Shown here one piece after another: positions 9,960 through 20,134 of a DNA stretch of 64,000 nucleotides. Position 1 is the stretch's first letter; the number at the start of each line of letters is the position of its first letter. The position numbers and the translations under genes were made by a program. The stretch is from Epithemia pelagica (lineage: Eukaryota > Bacillariophyta > Bacillariophyceae > Surirellales > Surirellaceae): contig OX337236.1 of assembly GCA_946965045.2 (NCBI GenBank), forward strand, positions 3,410,001 to 3,474,000. The letters run 5' to 3'. The notes beneath the pieces were generated by a model that saw only the letters and a list, made by a program, of their open reading frames with translations, was not told the origin of the DNA and searched no databases.

Positions 9960-10554
9960 CACACCATGTTGTGTGAACGAGACGAAACAATAATCTCCTG
10001 CAAATCGCAACCCATCACCACCAACGCAACAGAGTCTAGCATACAATAGAATGTCATTCCAACAGCAATGACCGCCTGGAAAGAACCCCTCAAGCCTCAA
10101 GTGCCTCCAATGGCTCGTCACTCGTCAGGGACGCTACTGACTGTCGTGGGTGAATCAAGATACTCCCTTTGTCATGCAATGTATCCATTGCAGGATGACG
10201 ACCACGATAGTGATGCTGATGAATGGGAAGTTTCGCAGATGCTCGGAATCCAAGCACACTTGGGTGTCCATGGCCAGTGTATACTGTCTGCGTGATTTGC
10301 CACCAACAAGGTGTGCTGACACGGTCGTCGACGGACCCATCGCGAGCTTCTCTGCCCACCACTTGGGCTATTTTTTGGGAAGCAACAAGAAGACTGGAGC
10401 CTTTATTGCGTGGTTGTATATAGTCCATGACATTGCTGTGATGGATGCTGCAAATGTCAAGCAGATCATGACAGCAATGTGCTCCACCGCTCATTACAAT
10501 CAGCAGCCGGAACAATGCGTAACTTTCATTGCTGTTCGGGAATTTTCCTTTCAT
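9960..10554 (-). pseudogene. Membrane-protein remnant, copy 1
   Basis: The - strand frame 10554-10090 contains CCHDLLDICS, then RNKGSSLLVASQKIA and ARDGSVDDRVS. After a stop, a neighbouring frame gives AVGMTFYCMLDSVALVVM, a probable membrane helix. A second, diverged copy at 18370-18770 keeps HNKGSSLLVASKQLP, QRDGSVNDLVG and AVGMTFYYMLESV in the same order. Two diverged copies sharing the same frames support a real former gene on this strand. No family recognised. Confidence 0.45.
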
Positions 10555-11240
10555 GCTTCAGCCTTCTTTCTCTTGCCAAAGAATTCTGCAGCAAGGACTC
10601 TTTTTCTCATTCACAAGTTTCGTGGTGGGGGCCATCACGAAAAACGTCATTTGGTCCACAACGCAATGATGGCCAGGCCAATTTGGTTCGAACCCACCAT
10701 CATTGCCTTGTTGTTTTGGATTCGAAACAAGCCTTGGTTCTTGCTGGCAATAAGCAACATGCCATTGTCCTGCAGAGTTGTGAGGCAGTGACAGCTATCA
10801 GTGCAGTTGCAATGATGAGAGCAACAGTCGGGGCAGGGAGAATGACCACCAAGTGCTAGGATCCATCATCCAGCACAGCACGAACAACGTCTCTGCAGAG
10901 AAGTCGACCATTTTTTCTCGACAACTCTAGAGAGAAATCTCAAGATCAAGGTCCTCCGTTTGCGACAGAAGAGCTTTCATAGAGTCCGCTCAAGGTGCAG
11001 ACGTTGATTGTGAGAAATGGTCGAGTCATTGTTTGTTACTCTGAAACGACCAAGCGTTCCCTCCCGTTTGTCGTTTTACCAACAAGATTCTAACATCATA
11101 TCAGCAACCAGAAACGAACACGAGCGATCCACCTGGCCAAAACAATCATGATGGAAGGGTATCCTCTGTTGGTTTACAGGCCGAGGAAAAATGTTCCGCA
11201 GTGATTGAAATTCTTGTTTCGTGGAATCCACTTCGCCATC
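10555..11240. other. Interval without a recognisable gene
   Basis: Open frames here are short or lie across unrelated remnants. Nothing repeats elsewhere in the window apart from weak similarity to 2700-3050. Confidence 0.4.
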
Positions 11241-11474
11241 CCTATGGTCCCTTTGTAAGAAGTGTAGTTGTGGTTATCCAAAGGAAAAGCTCAAAAAAGT
11301 AGAATTCCAGAGAGATCCTCTGTAGTCATGAGAGCTTACGAAGAACCTATGAATGCAACACAGGGAAAGAGAGAGGCCATACATATCAGTGTTTGTCTGT
11401 CTGCCATGGTATCCAAAAACTTTTCCACGATACTCCCAAGAAGAATGCGTGGTCTTGTTCATTGCGTGGCTACG

Positions 11475-11494
11475 GTCACGATTTGTCTCGTGAC
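11475..11494 (+). promoter_or_regulatory. Palindrome in type II Kelch 5' flank (K3)
   Basis: GTCACGATTTGTCTCGTGAC has 7-bp inverted arms (GTCACGA / TCGTGAC) around a 6-base centre. It lies 173 bp before the K3 ATG. The identical sequence occurs 182 bp before K5 and 175 bp before K9. Its conservation suggests a protein-binding site or RNA hairpin. Confidence 0.45.
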
Positions 11495-11647
11495 GAAAGC
11501 GACCCATCTTTGGTCCATCTATTTCGTGAAGTCAGTCGTGCTTCCAGTCCGCACCCATCAGCATCACAACAGCAGAGCAACCCTACGTGCCTGTTACAAT
11601 ACAGTGTCTCGATCCTCATAAAATCCGCAGTCGAAACGTTTGCAACA

Positions 11648-12832
11648 ATGACCACCACGCTGAAAGAACAAGCATGGCAGTCGGGGCTTGTCCTTATGGA
11701 CGAGATAGCGCAATGGAATGAAAACGATTGGCCTTCTCTTGAGGGTGGATGGCGAGAGTATCATACATCGGTCGTACTTGATCATCCGGGGAAGACGGTC
11801 GTCGTGTTGGGAGGATATCAACAAGGCCAAGGCGGTGTCAATTCCGTTCTGTTATTGAATCTGTCAGACCCAGACAGGCACTGGCGAGAAGGGCCACCCA
11901 TGAACAAGAGACGTTATGGACATGCCGCTGTTGTGTGCAACGGAGTCGCCTACGTAATGGGAGGATACAATGGAAATGGAATCGAACGAATTGATGCCAA
12001 TGATTTGCTTCGATCATCCTTAACAACCACCACGACGCAGGATAGTCATTGGACAACATTAACTTGTCGGTTATCAAAGAGGCGATGGGGATGTTGTGCT
12101 GTTGCGGTTCAAAACCGATACATCGTTGTAATGGGTGGCAACAGCTATTTCGATGTTGGAACATTGTCGTCGGTGGATATTATTGATACCAGGCACCACA
12201 CCGTCACTGTGGGACCATCCATGACTGTTCCACGACAATTTTGTGCCAGTGCGGTCGTTGGCCACCGCATCTTTGTCGTTGGAGGTCAGAACGGTGACAA
12301 CGGACTATATTCGGTGGAGTATTTGGACTTTACAGAGGAGAAAAAAGACGACACTTTGTCTACAGTCATTTCTTTCTCGTCCAGCTGGATCACTCGTTCT
12401 GAGTTGGCCCTTTCCAACCCTAGAGATTCTTGTGCAATGGTTGCCGTGGGATCATGTCTGGTGGTGGCGGGAGAACGAGGCAATTCAACCGTGGAAGTCT
12501 TGGACACGCACCGCAACCGCGTGTGGAATCTCCCAACACTCACTAGTAGCCGACATGGCTGCAGTCTAGTGACTGTTGCCAATCAAGTTGCCAATCAAGT
12601 TGCCGTGATTGGTGGATGGGAGAATCCTTCCTGTACAACATTACCACTCCTGGATAGAAATTCGTGGTGTTTTCGCCGTCTCTGTGAGCAGCAATCGAAC
12701 GGATGGTATCATTCTCTTGAAGGTGTGGGTATCCGAGATGCTGATATCTCACACTTCTTCACATCGACATTAGCTCGTAAACGCGCAAGGTCCAATACTC
12801 AAAGTGGTGATGAAGGGACGGATGAAGCCTAG
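11648..12832 (+). CDS. K3, Kelch-repeat protein
   Basis: The ATG at 11648 (MTTTLKEQAWQSGLVLMDE) fits the family start and gives 394 aa. Six GG blade motifs are intact. Differences from the others are a shorter first loop (no Asn-rich stretch before TVVVLGG), a small repeat ANQVANQVAVIGG just before the last blade (12581-12610 region, an 18-bp duplication), and EKKDDTLSTVISF in the fourth-fifth blade linker. The tail LARKRARSNTQSGDEGTDEA is basic then acidic. The frame stays open 85 codons upstream of the ATG, a property shared with K5. An N-terminal extension therefore cannot be ruled out. The flank is type II, with the GTCACGA palindrome. Confidence 0.87.
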   Translation: MTTTLKEQAWQSGLVLMDEIAQWNENDWPSLEGGWREYHTSVVLDHPGKTVVVLGGYQQGQGGVNSVLLLNLSDPDRHWREGPPMNKRRYGHAAVVCNGVAYVMGGYNGNGIERIDANDLLRSSLTTTTTQDSHWTTLTCRLSKRRWGCCAVAVQNRYIVVMGGNSYFDVGTLSSVDIIDTRHHTVTVGPSMTVPRQFCASAVVGHRIFVVGGQNGDNGLYSVEYLDFTEEKKDDTLSTVISFSSSWITRSELALSNPRDSCAMVAVGSCLVVAGERGNSTVEVLDTHRNRVWNLPTLTSSRHGCSLVTVANQVANQVAVIGGWENPSCTTLPLLDRNSWCFRRLCEQQSNGWYHSLEGVGIRDADISHFFTSTLARKRARSNTQSGDEGTDEA

Positions 12833-14170
12833 ACGTTTATTTCTCGAGTGGTTGACTTCTTTTCTACATTCGATTGCAATCCTAGAACCTAGAGTAAGTG
12901 GTTACTCAAAAGTAGAAAGAACATGTTGCAAGATAGAATGTGCTTGTTTGTTGTCAAAGACGTGGAAGGAACGACCAACTTTTTTGTCTCTACAAGTGGT
13001 AGTGCCACCACTGTGGTTATGCGACCCACATCGATGTCGTACTCAACGGCAATCCGGTTTGTCCTCGCCATTCTGTGTTCATGACGATGGAATAGTGCAG
13101 AGTAGTTTTCCTGTTGGTGGCAGGGCAAATCCATACATGTTTTATGACATGACGGGTGCTGTGACTGTCAATGGTATTCGATCCTGTCGTTTCTTGGCAT
13201 GGAAAGCTGTTGCTACGACACAGTTTTGCTGTGGACCACGACCATTGGTGGATCATCTCTTACCATCCAAACCTTACTTGAATAGCGCCGAGGGAGACTC
13301 TCCGCATTAATCGGTTGCGGTATTGGTGGACTTCTTGTCTGGATTGAGTTAAGAAGTATGTGTAGTCCTTGCGGTCCTTGTTGCATCGGCATCGTATACT
13401 CGTCTGTATGTGAACCTGGATAATGTTCTTGCTGTTCTGCTTCTGATTAAGTGCTGGTGTAAACAAGGACTCTTTGGTGTGGTTGTCGTATTATCAAGTA
13501 GAGGAATCCGCATGGGCCTTGCATGTTTCCTCGTTTCGTTTGTTGGATTGTGATAAGTCTGGCAAACCAAAAAAACTTGTACCACTCGTACTTGTGGTGG
13601 TCATTGTCGCTGTTGACTCGCGTTGTTGTTTTAGGTGGTGGTTGGTTCCTCCTTCTTGGAGCCATAAATCAATCGACGAATTAGAAGTATAGCGGTGATG
13701 CTAATGTGCCATTCGTTTCGATGTGTGGGGCTGGTGGCCCTTTGTTCCAAAAAATATAAACTGGTCGGGGTAGTCGTCCTTTGGTCCACCAACTGCCGAT
13801 GCATCGACGGAAACCATTCATTCGCTTCAATTGGAAATTGCAGGAAGTAGGACAAAACGGGATGCCTGTTGTGCATTCGACGATTGTTGTTGTTGTTTCG
13901 TTCTTGTTGGTGGATCGAGACTCCTAATGCGCAGGAAGGTTCTTCTTGCTGTTGTTGTTTGGGTGTAACTCGTTGTTGTTGTTAGGTGCAGTCATCATCA
14001 TTGTAGTGCAATCGAGTGACTGCCTGGTCCTTGCTCCTTCCACCACGAATCACGAGTTTAGGTATCTACTGATCGTGCTCCTTGTGTGGCTCGGTTCATG
14101 GTCGAATCCGATGAATCCAACAAAAGGACGAAACGGGCGGATTCAAATGTCCGACGCTAGAAATTGACAA
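12833..14170 (+). repeat. Duplicated block G, copy 1 (K3 3' side)
   Basis: It matches 57665-56200 in inverted orientation behind K11. Within it, a + frame at about 13100-13310 (RANPYMF, then FCCGPRPL-DHLLPSK-YL and GDSP) is shared by both copies and is broken by stops in each. A 73-codon frame at 13946-14167 has a membrane helix (LLLLGAVIIIVVQSSDCLVL) that corresponds to VVVVLVVVGIIVEQSSDCVA on the - strand near 56350. These look like parts of one or two decayed membrane-protein genes of unknown function. Confidence 0.5.
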
Positions 14171-14174
14171 AGGG

Positions 14175-14663
14175 TTGACTTGTGCATGGAAGTTCGGAGG
14201 ATTGTGTCATGAGGGGACGCTGCTTCTATACTTTCCTCCTCCTCCTCCTCTTTCGAAGAACGAGTCATCATTGCGACTGAGCATGGAAGTAGTGAAACCG
14301 AGTCTTGTTCCTGTGGTGGTTGGTTGTTTATTGGTTGTTATTGTTGTTGTGACAAGACATCTTTCGGGTCTTGTAGTGATAATTGATAATGGTGCTACGG
14401 CCACTGGTCGATGCTGGAGGAGGGTTTCTTGTTGTCGTCATTTCAAGCAGCAAAGGGATGGCAATATTGTTTGCATTGATTCTAAAGCAGCAAGAGCGGT
14501 GAACAGCCACACATTGGTGTCATTGGCAGGCGGAATCGTATCTGTCGATACTCCTCGAGACACAGGTGGCATCTCGGTCGGTGCGAGCGCATTTCTTCTT
14601 CGAAATACGAGCCCATGCGACTATATCGTGAATGAGAAAACAGGTTGGCACACGATTTGGTAA
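14175..14663 (+). CDS. Hypothetical frame, 162 codons
   Basis: An open + frame with a hydrophobic helix near residues 45-60 (PVVVGCLLVVIVVV). It overlaps - strand frames of similar length and has only vague similarity to the frame at 22149-22580. It could be a chance frame or a further remnant of the block G membrane gene. Low support. Confidence 0.2.
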   Translation: MTCAWKFGGLCHEGTLLLYFPPPPPLSKNESSLRLSMEVVKPSLVPVVVGCLLVVIVVVTRHLSGLVVIIDNGATATGRCWRRVSCCRHFKQQRDGNIVCIDSKAARAVNSHTLVSLAGGIVSVDTPRDTGGISVGASAFLLRNTSPCDYIVNEKTGWHTIW

Positions 14664-15196
14664 GGGGCAACGACCATGGTGCAGACCGGAGGTGAAAGAG
14701 GAAAACCGGAAGCACCCCACAGTTCAGACCACACCACTATTCTCTTCATTTTCTTTCTCCGCTCACCATTTATGATGTTCGAGAGCACAAATAATGCTGG
14801 TGAGATGACGCAGTCTTTTTGTTCTTGGATACACACGGACGGACTGTGTTTCTTGGAATTGGCAACAGTTCTATCTGCTGTTGAAAAGATCGGATCATCT
14901 CCAGAAACACCAGCCGGAACCACCTTCACGAAACAACGTCTAATATGAAGGTACTGCGACTCGTTCGAAGGGTGGTATTGGATTCGGCCAAGCATCAATT
15001 TGTGTGGTTGGGTCCTTGCATGATACATGCCTGCAGTACTCGACACATGATCCATGTGCATGTAGCCTCGTGACGACCCCCGTCTCTCAGTGTTTGGGTG
15101 TCTCACGATGAGATTGCCGTCCTGGATGCTTTTGTTGTTTGTTACCACAGCACAGATGCAAGATTTGCGACAGTCTACAACTCCCACCAGCTTCAA
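14621..15196 (-). CDS. Hypothetical protein, 191 aa
   Basis: A - strand frame of 191 codons with even, protein-like composition (for example RCFVKVVPAGVSGDDPIF, then CVISPALFVLSNIINGERRK). No domain recognised and no signal peptide. A second - frame directly upstream (15589-15269) holds HHLVVLVDSSKWTEIELLDA and may be the same broken gene. It faces away from K4, whose 5' flank it adjoins. No second copy in the window, so coding status is uncertain. Confidence 0.35.
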   Translation of the reverse strand: MKLVGVVDCRKSCICAVVTNNKSIQDGNLIVRHPNTERRGSSRGYMHMDHVSSTAGMYHARTQPHKLMLGRIQYHPSNESQYLHIRRCFVKVVPAGVSGDDPIFSTADRTVANSKKHSPSVCIQEQKDCVISPALFVLSNIINGERRKKMKRIVVWSELWGASGFPLSPPVCTMVVAPYQIVCQPVFSFTI

Positions 15197-15469
15197 GCAG
15201 TGGTATCATTCCAATTCATATTCGTCCACAGCCTGGGTCCCCAACGTTGCTAGAATCCGATTCATGGTTTAATGAAATACAAGGCTTTCATCAAGGCTCT
15301 GCAGAGCTCCATTCACAGCGTCCAAAAGCTCGATTTCGGTCCACTTGCTAGAGTCAACCAAGACAACAAGATGATGCACCGCCGCTCTGCTCTGTGGATG
15401 TTGTCCATCTTTTGTTTTTTGTTTGTTCTTGGGAACAGATTCTGTGGATGATCCCATCTTCTTTCGGTC

Positions 15470-15530
15470 AAAAGATACATGAAAGATACCATGTGGTGCC
15501 TGTGGTGCTGTCATGAAGTCTATATGCGAC
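15470..15530 (+). promoter_or_regulatory. Variant Kelch 5' box (K4)
   Basis: AAAAGATAC is followed by a second GAAAGATACC and, after about 30 bases, by GTCATGAAGTCTATATGCGA. The box is longer and less conserved than in K2, K6 and K8. It lies 175 bp before the K4 ATG. Confidence 0.4.
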
Positions 15531-15644
15531 ACACTCGCTCCAAAGCTTCCACGCGTAATATGTAGGCTCTTCTGCACATCGGTCCGCATCCATCACGGCC
15601 GCAAACGCACTGAAAACTCTGTCGCAGTCACAATGTTTGCTACC

Positions 15645-16847
15645 ATGCCCACGACGACGTTGAGAGAACAAGCATGGCAGTCGGGCCTTTTCCTACCAGA
15701 CGAGACACCAGAATGGAATGAAAATGATTGGCCTCCTCTTGTGGGAGGAGCGCGAAATCGTCATGCTACGGTCGTACTTGATCATCCCGATAAGGAAAAC
15801 GATAACTTTCACAACAGACAAACGGTCGTCGTGATGGGAGGTTACAGACAAGCCCCAGGTGCCACGGATTCCGTTCTTGTATTGAATCTATCGGACCTAG
15901 ACAAGCAGTGGCGAGAAGGACCATCCATGGACAAGACACGTTCTGGACATGCCGCTGTTGTGTGCAATGGCGGCGTGTACGTAATGGGAGGATACAATCG
16001 AGTAACTTTGGATTGTATTGAACGAATCGATGCCAATGATTTGCTTCGATCATCCTTTACAACCACCACCACCCAGGATAGTTATTGGACAACATTGACA
16101 TGTCGATTATCAACGGGACGAGTGGGATGTTGTGCTGTTGCCGTGCACAACCGATACATCGTTGTAATGGGTGGACGCAGCAATCGTTATTGGTCGTCGG
16201 TGGATATTGTTGATACCAGCAATCACACTCTCATTGCAGGACCATCCATGACTGTTCCACGGTCATACTTTGACAGCGCAGTCGTTGGACACCGCATCTT
16301 TGTCGTTGGAGGCCGAAACAGTGACGAAATACTTGATTCGGTGGAGTATTTGGACTTTGCAGAGGAGAGAAAAGACGACTCTTTGACGACAGTCATTTCC
16401 TTTTCGTCCGCTTGGACCACTCACTCTGAATTGGTGCTTTCCAACCCTCGAGCTTTTTGTGCAATGGTAGCCGTGGGATTTTGTCTGGTGGTGGCGGGAG
16501 GACGAGGCAATTTAAGTGTGCAAGTCTTGGATACGCTTCGCAACCGCGTGTGGAATCTTCGTCGACTGCAAGAACAACGATGGTGCTGCAGTATGGTGAC
16601 CGTTGCCAATCAAGTTGCCGTGATCGGTGGACTGGACAATCGTACCTGTGCGACATTCCCATTAATGGACAAGAATACGTGGTGTTTTCGACGACTCTAT
16701 GAGCAGCCTCAGAACGAATGGTACCAGTTCCGGGAAGGAATGGGTATCCGAGATGCTGACATTTCGCGCTTTTCCACCTCGACATCAGCTCGTAAACGCG
16801 CAAGGCCCGATACACACCGTGGTGATGAAGGGAAGGATGAAACTTGA
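15645..16847 (+). CDS. K4, Kelch-repeat protein, mosaic of two paralogue types
   Basis: 400 aa from the ATG at 15645 (MPTTTLREQAWQSG). An in-frame ATG at 15633 would add four residues. All six GG blades are intact. The first two blades match K2 (GGYRQAPGATDSVLVLNLSD), while from NRYWSSVDIVDTSNHTL to the end the protein is nearly identical to K8, including LDTLRNRVWNLRRLQEQRW and LYEQPQNEWYQFREGMGIRD. The switch within a few codons of the third blade points to gene conversion or unequal crossing-over. Tail SARKRARPDTHRGDEGKDET; the KRAR run could act in nuclear import. Confidence 0.88.
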   Translation: MPTTTLREQAWQSGLFLPDETPEWNENDWPPLVGGARNRHATVVLDHPDKENDNFHNRQTVVVMGGYRQAPGATDSVLVLNLSDLDKQWREGPSMDKTRSGHAAVVCNGGVYVMGGYNRVTLDCIERIDANDLLRSSFTTTTTQDSYWTTLTCRLSTGRVGCCAVAVHNRYIVVMGGRSNRYWSSVDIVDTSNHTLIAGPSMTVPRSYFDSAVVGHRIFVVGGRNSDEILDSVEYLDFAEERKDDSLTTVISFSSAWTTHSELVLSNPRAFCAMVAVGFCLVVAGGRGNLSVQVLDTLRNRVWNLRRLQEQRWCCSMVTVANQVAVIGGLDNRTCATFPLMDKNTWCFRRLYEQPQNEWYQFREGMGIRDADISRFSTSTSARKRARPDTHRGDEGKDET

Positions 16848-17590
16848 AATTTGCAACGTATTGCATGTATGTCGTAACAATAGTGGAATTATAGCATCAT
16901 CATTTTACTCTCAAACAGTAGTTGGATTGTTTTCTTCGTGACATTGCGACCTATAGAGATATCCTGTACACCGTTGTACTAGTAGAAAACGAAAGTTACA
17001 CTATCAGGCCTTGGATATAGATGCCCATGGTACCATGCCTCTCTGCTGTTGAATAGGTCGAGTTATCTTCCTGTGGAAGATTATGGTTGCGTGCTTGAAA
17101 CACTAAACGCAGCAACTCGTTTGGACGGTCGTCTTCGTTCCGACCATGCATTGAATTGTGGGGTCCGGTCCTTCTATGGCCCATGACTGTGTGAGAGGAC
17201 AATACCCCGTGTCTCGACGCTTGTGGTTTTGGGTGACGGGACATTTGCGAATCCTTTGGAATTTGTGACACCGACGTGTGTTCGATATTTTCTCCAATAC
17301 AGCAGCTATACTTTATCATCAGGTCAGCAATTTGCTTGCGTCGATCCAGCAATCAGTCTCTCCACAGTGGTGTGGCTCGTTGACAGGCTACGGTCATCGG
17401 TCCATGGGGATCCACAAGAACAATTGCAGAGCGCAAAGTACCCACTTTCCCATGGCTCTCACGGAGGAAGGCGAAAACGACCATGGCAGTGCTGCGACAT
17501 GCCCAACCACCACCTCGTGTCCAAGTATGGCTCGCTTGATTGCGTCCATACTTTGAACCAGACGGCTTTTCCATTGCAACGTTTGGATTT
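16848..17590. repeat. Kelch 3' block (type 2), partial copy of block A
   Basis: The run TTGCAACGTATTGCATGTAT begins the block, which follows K4 here and also K1, K8 and K12. Similarity to block A continues to about 17450. On the - strand the frame 17352-16996 (MLDRRKQIADLMIKYSCCIG, ENIEH) parallels 1318-923, but coding is unproven. Confidence 0.55.
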
Positions 17591-17836
17591 CTAAATGACT
17601 GGTCGTCCGATGCTCTTGTTGATGTAGTAGAGTGCGTCCAGGGACTTGAGACTTGCCTTGGTGCGAATGCAATCGGGTGGCTTGATCATGTGTGATGCTT
17701 GTTGGAGATCTTGTGCTTCTTGCTTTTCAATACAGAAGTTGTCCTTGTTTGTTGTGAACCTTTTTTCTGGAGAATACCATGGGATCGAATACCTCACCAT
17801 ATCGCATGCGCTCTGTCTTCTGATCAATTTTGGCAC
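17591..17836 (-). pseudogene. Unidentified - strand fragment
   Basis: An 81-codon frame with protein-like text (LQQASHMIKPPDCIRTKASL, KSLDALYYINKSIGRP). A following - frame (17672-17394) could continue the same protein after a shift. No family recognised and no second copy seen. Confidence 0.3.
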
Positions 17837-18369
17837 CCCATCTCGTCGTTGATGTCAAAGTGTCGCGTCGTCTCTCGTTGTCGATTTTGTGGATGCAAAA
17901 AGATACCTTTTCACTTCTCAGCGGTGGATTCGTGAAAGGCCTAAGAATCTTGTGTAAAGAGAGTGGTGTGTGAAACGCGAGGAATGATCTGTTTGATGCC
18001 CCGAATGCCTGCCACGTGGCGTGTGGAGACAGAACTGAAGAAAAGAAACAGAGAAGAAGAAGAGAAGGTCTACGTTGGACGAAATATCTGAGACAACAAG
18101 ACGGGACGAATCACAGCACGATGGACGACGACCTATACCGCCGATACGTGTGTTGATTGTTGATGCTCCTCCTCGGCAAAGATCCCAACACCACCACCAA
18201 CTCTCAAGTACAAGCTGTCCTTTCCACAGCAAAATGGCAGTCGTTCGAAGCCACGAAATGTAGCTAAAGAAGGATCATCCCAAGTGGCGGTGTGGCACCA
18301 ATGGCTCGTCATGGAGCCTATATATTGTCGAAACCAAAAGCACGGTGACAAGGACAAGGACATGGAACA
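17837..18369. other. Interval without a recognisable gene
   Basis: It contains an isolated AAAAAGATACCTTTT near 17889 that resembles the start of the Kelch 5' box, but without the rest of the box and without a Kelch gene after it. A - frame at 18363-18133 is probably the N-terminal continuation of the membrane remnant that follows. Confidence 0.35.
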
Positions 18370-18770
18370 GACTCCAGCATATAATAAAATGTCATTCCAA
18401 CAGCAAGTGCCACCAATGGCTCGTCAGGGACGCTACTGACTGTTTTGTCATGAAATGTATCCATTTCAGGAATCACATGGTATAGGTTCCTTGGGGAACC
18501 CCCAACAACACACTCCCAGTGGCGCAACAATACTCATGTCTCGATCGCACTGTCGTCGTCATTCTCACCAACAAGGTCATTGACGGACCCATCGCGCTGC
18601 TGCGTACCACTTGGTAATTGTTTTGAAGCAACAAGAAGACTGGAGCCTTTATTGTGTGGCATTGTTGTGAGGAATGCGGCCAATGTCAAAGAGATCATGA
18701 CGACAATGTACTCTGCCGCCGATTGCCAATGGTAGCCGGGGCAACAAACACGAGGCATTTACTTCTCTTT
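18370..18770 (-). pseudogene. Membrane-protein remnant, copy 2
   Basis: This is the counterpart of 9960-10554. The - strand shows HNKGSSLLVASKQLP, QRDGSVNDLVG and, in another frame, DEPLVALAVGMTFYYMLESV. It is broken by frame changes between these pieces. The two copies differ enough that the shared frames are informative about the former coding strand. Confidence 0.45.
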
Positions 18771-19019
18771 GTCGCAAGGATTGGCTGGACGGAAAAAGAC
18801 CAACGATTGGAAGACACGTACTCGCCATGGGCGTGGAATGGAACAAGGAGGCCATCAAGCTAGACCAACGAGTGTTCGCTGGGGCTCGATGATTCACCAA
18901 ACAACACGACGGTCGACCGCCACATGGTCGATGCTTTCATCCTCCTGGCGACAACAACGACAGCCACAACAATCACCGCTCTCTTGTTTGTGTTGGTCAT
19001 CGCGCCGTTCCGTCGACGA

Positions 19020-19560
19020 CACTGGCCATTGGAGCCGAATTACTGGGCGGCAAAAAGGAACAGGAAGAATTTTACGATCCCCAGACCGAAGCCACGGCAG
19101 TCGCCACTGCGGACGACACGGACAACAACAAGTCCAATGGCGCATCCTGGGATCGATTTGCCGACCGATTGACCTTTTCGGACGACACGGTGGTCAGTGT
19201 GGCCCGACAACTGCAACGTTGCATTTATCAAGTCTTGTATGAGGACGCCGAATTGGAACCTGTGACAGACAACAATGAGGTGGAGTTGCAGGCCTATGCC
19301 ACCACGTTGGTATGGGAAAACACCCTTTGAGTCGTTGTACCTCCAATCTAAGAAACCCAAAACAACCAACATGAATCCATTGGAAGCGTTGAGACAGTGT
19401 TCCTTGGATGACTTTGAACGTATTGATGGGGCCCTTACGGAGGGTCGACCACTCCCCAACCACACGTATAAAAAGATCCACGGCCTGTGGGCAATGTCGT
19501 TGCTTCTCGTCGACTCGGTATGCGTAAGGAACCAACAACCAGACGAACTGTGGACCTGTT
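19020..19560 (+). pseudogene. Unidentified protein remnant, block C copy 1
   Basis: A + frame reads KKEQEEFYDPQTEATAVATA and on to GASWDRFADRLTFSDDTVVS and QVLYEDAELEPVTDNNEVEL. It then ends because an extra G (TATGGGAAAAC near 19315) shifts the frame. The second copy at 39280 has GTGTGGAAAAC there and continues in frame through NPLEALRQCSLDDFERIDGA. Downstream text in the other frame here is nearly identical to that copy. The protein is acidic, soluble and unidentified. Confidence 0.5.
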
Positions 19561-19952
19561 TGTATATTCCAACAACGCAAGGCTTGCAGCAACTGGATTG
19601 TCCATTTTTGTCATCTTTCTTATTGTTCTTGGAAAAGAATACTACTCGACCAGAAATGTTCCACTTGGTCCGCAAAGCCACGTGGTGACCACCTCTTCTT
19701 GTTGGCACCCAACAACAAATTGCTGTTCTATTACGAGAGGGGATTGGAAACAAACCGTGGTTGCAGGCAAGGAGCATGGTTCTTTGCGAGAGTCACCACG
19801 AAACGCTTTATACTACTACTACCACGCATCCCGAAACTTACATGGCGACGAAACTGACGTTTCATGCTGTGGACTCCGACCATTGACCAGCAGTACTACC
19901 AGGATGAAACAACACGAGCAGTGTCAACCACAACAGCTCGATCGAAACAACG

Positions 19953-19972
19953 GTCACGATTTGTCTCGTGAC
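19953..19972 (+). promoter_or_regulatory. Palindrome in type II Kelch 5' flank (K5)
   Basis: Same 20-bp GTCACGA / TCGTGAC palindrome as before K3 and K9, 182 bp before the K5 ATG. Confidence 0.45.
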
Positions 19973-20134
19973 AAAAGCTCCTACCCCTCTTTGGTCCATC
20001 CATTTCGTCAAGTCAGTCGTGTTTCCAGTCCGCACCCGTCAGCATCAGCATCGCAACGAAAGAGCAAACCTACGTGCCTCTTACAAGACAGAGTCTCGAT
20101 CCCCATAAATTCGCTGCAGTCATTGTGTGGAACC

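Noticed and set aside
10150-10791. 213-codon + frame
   Set aside because: It lies across the - strand membrane remnant that is supported by a second diverged copy, and its text is not shared with that copy. Probably a chance frame.
19487-20134. N-terminal extension making K5 a 606-aa protein
   Set aside because: The first 150 codons run through block C remnant DNA and match nothing in K3 or K9. Only the last 60 codons are shared, and even these are not needed for the propeller. Annotated from the family ATG instead.
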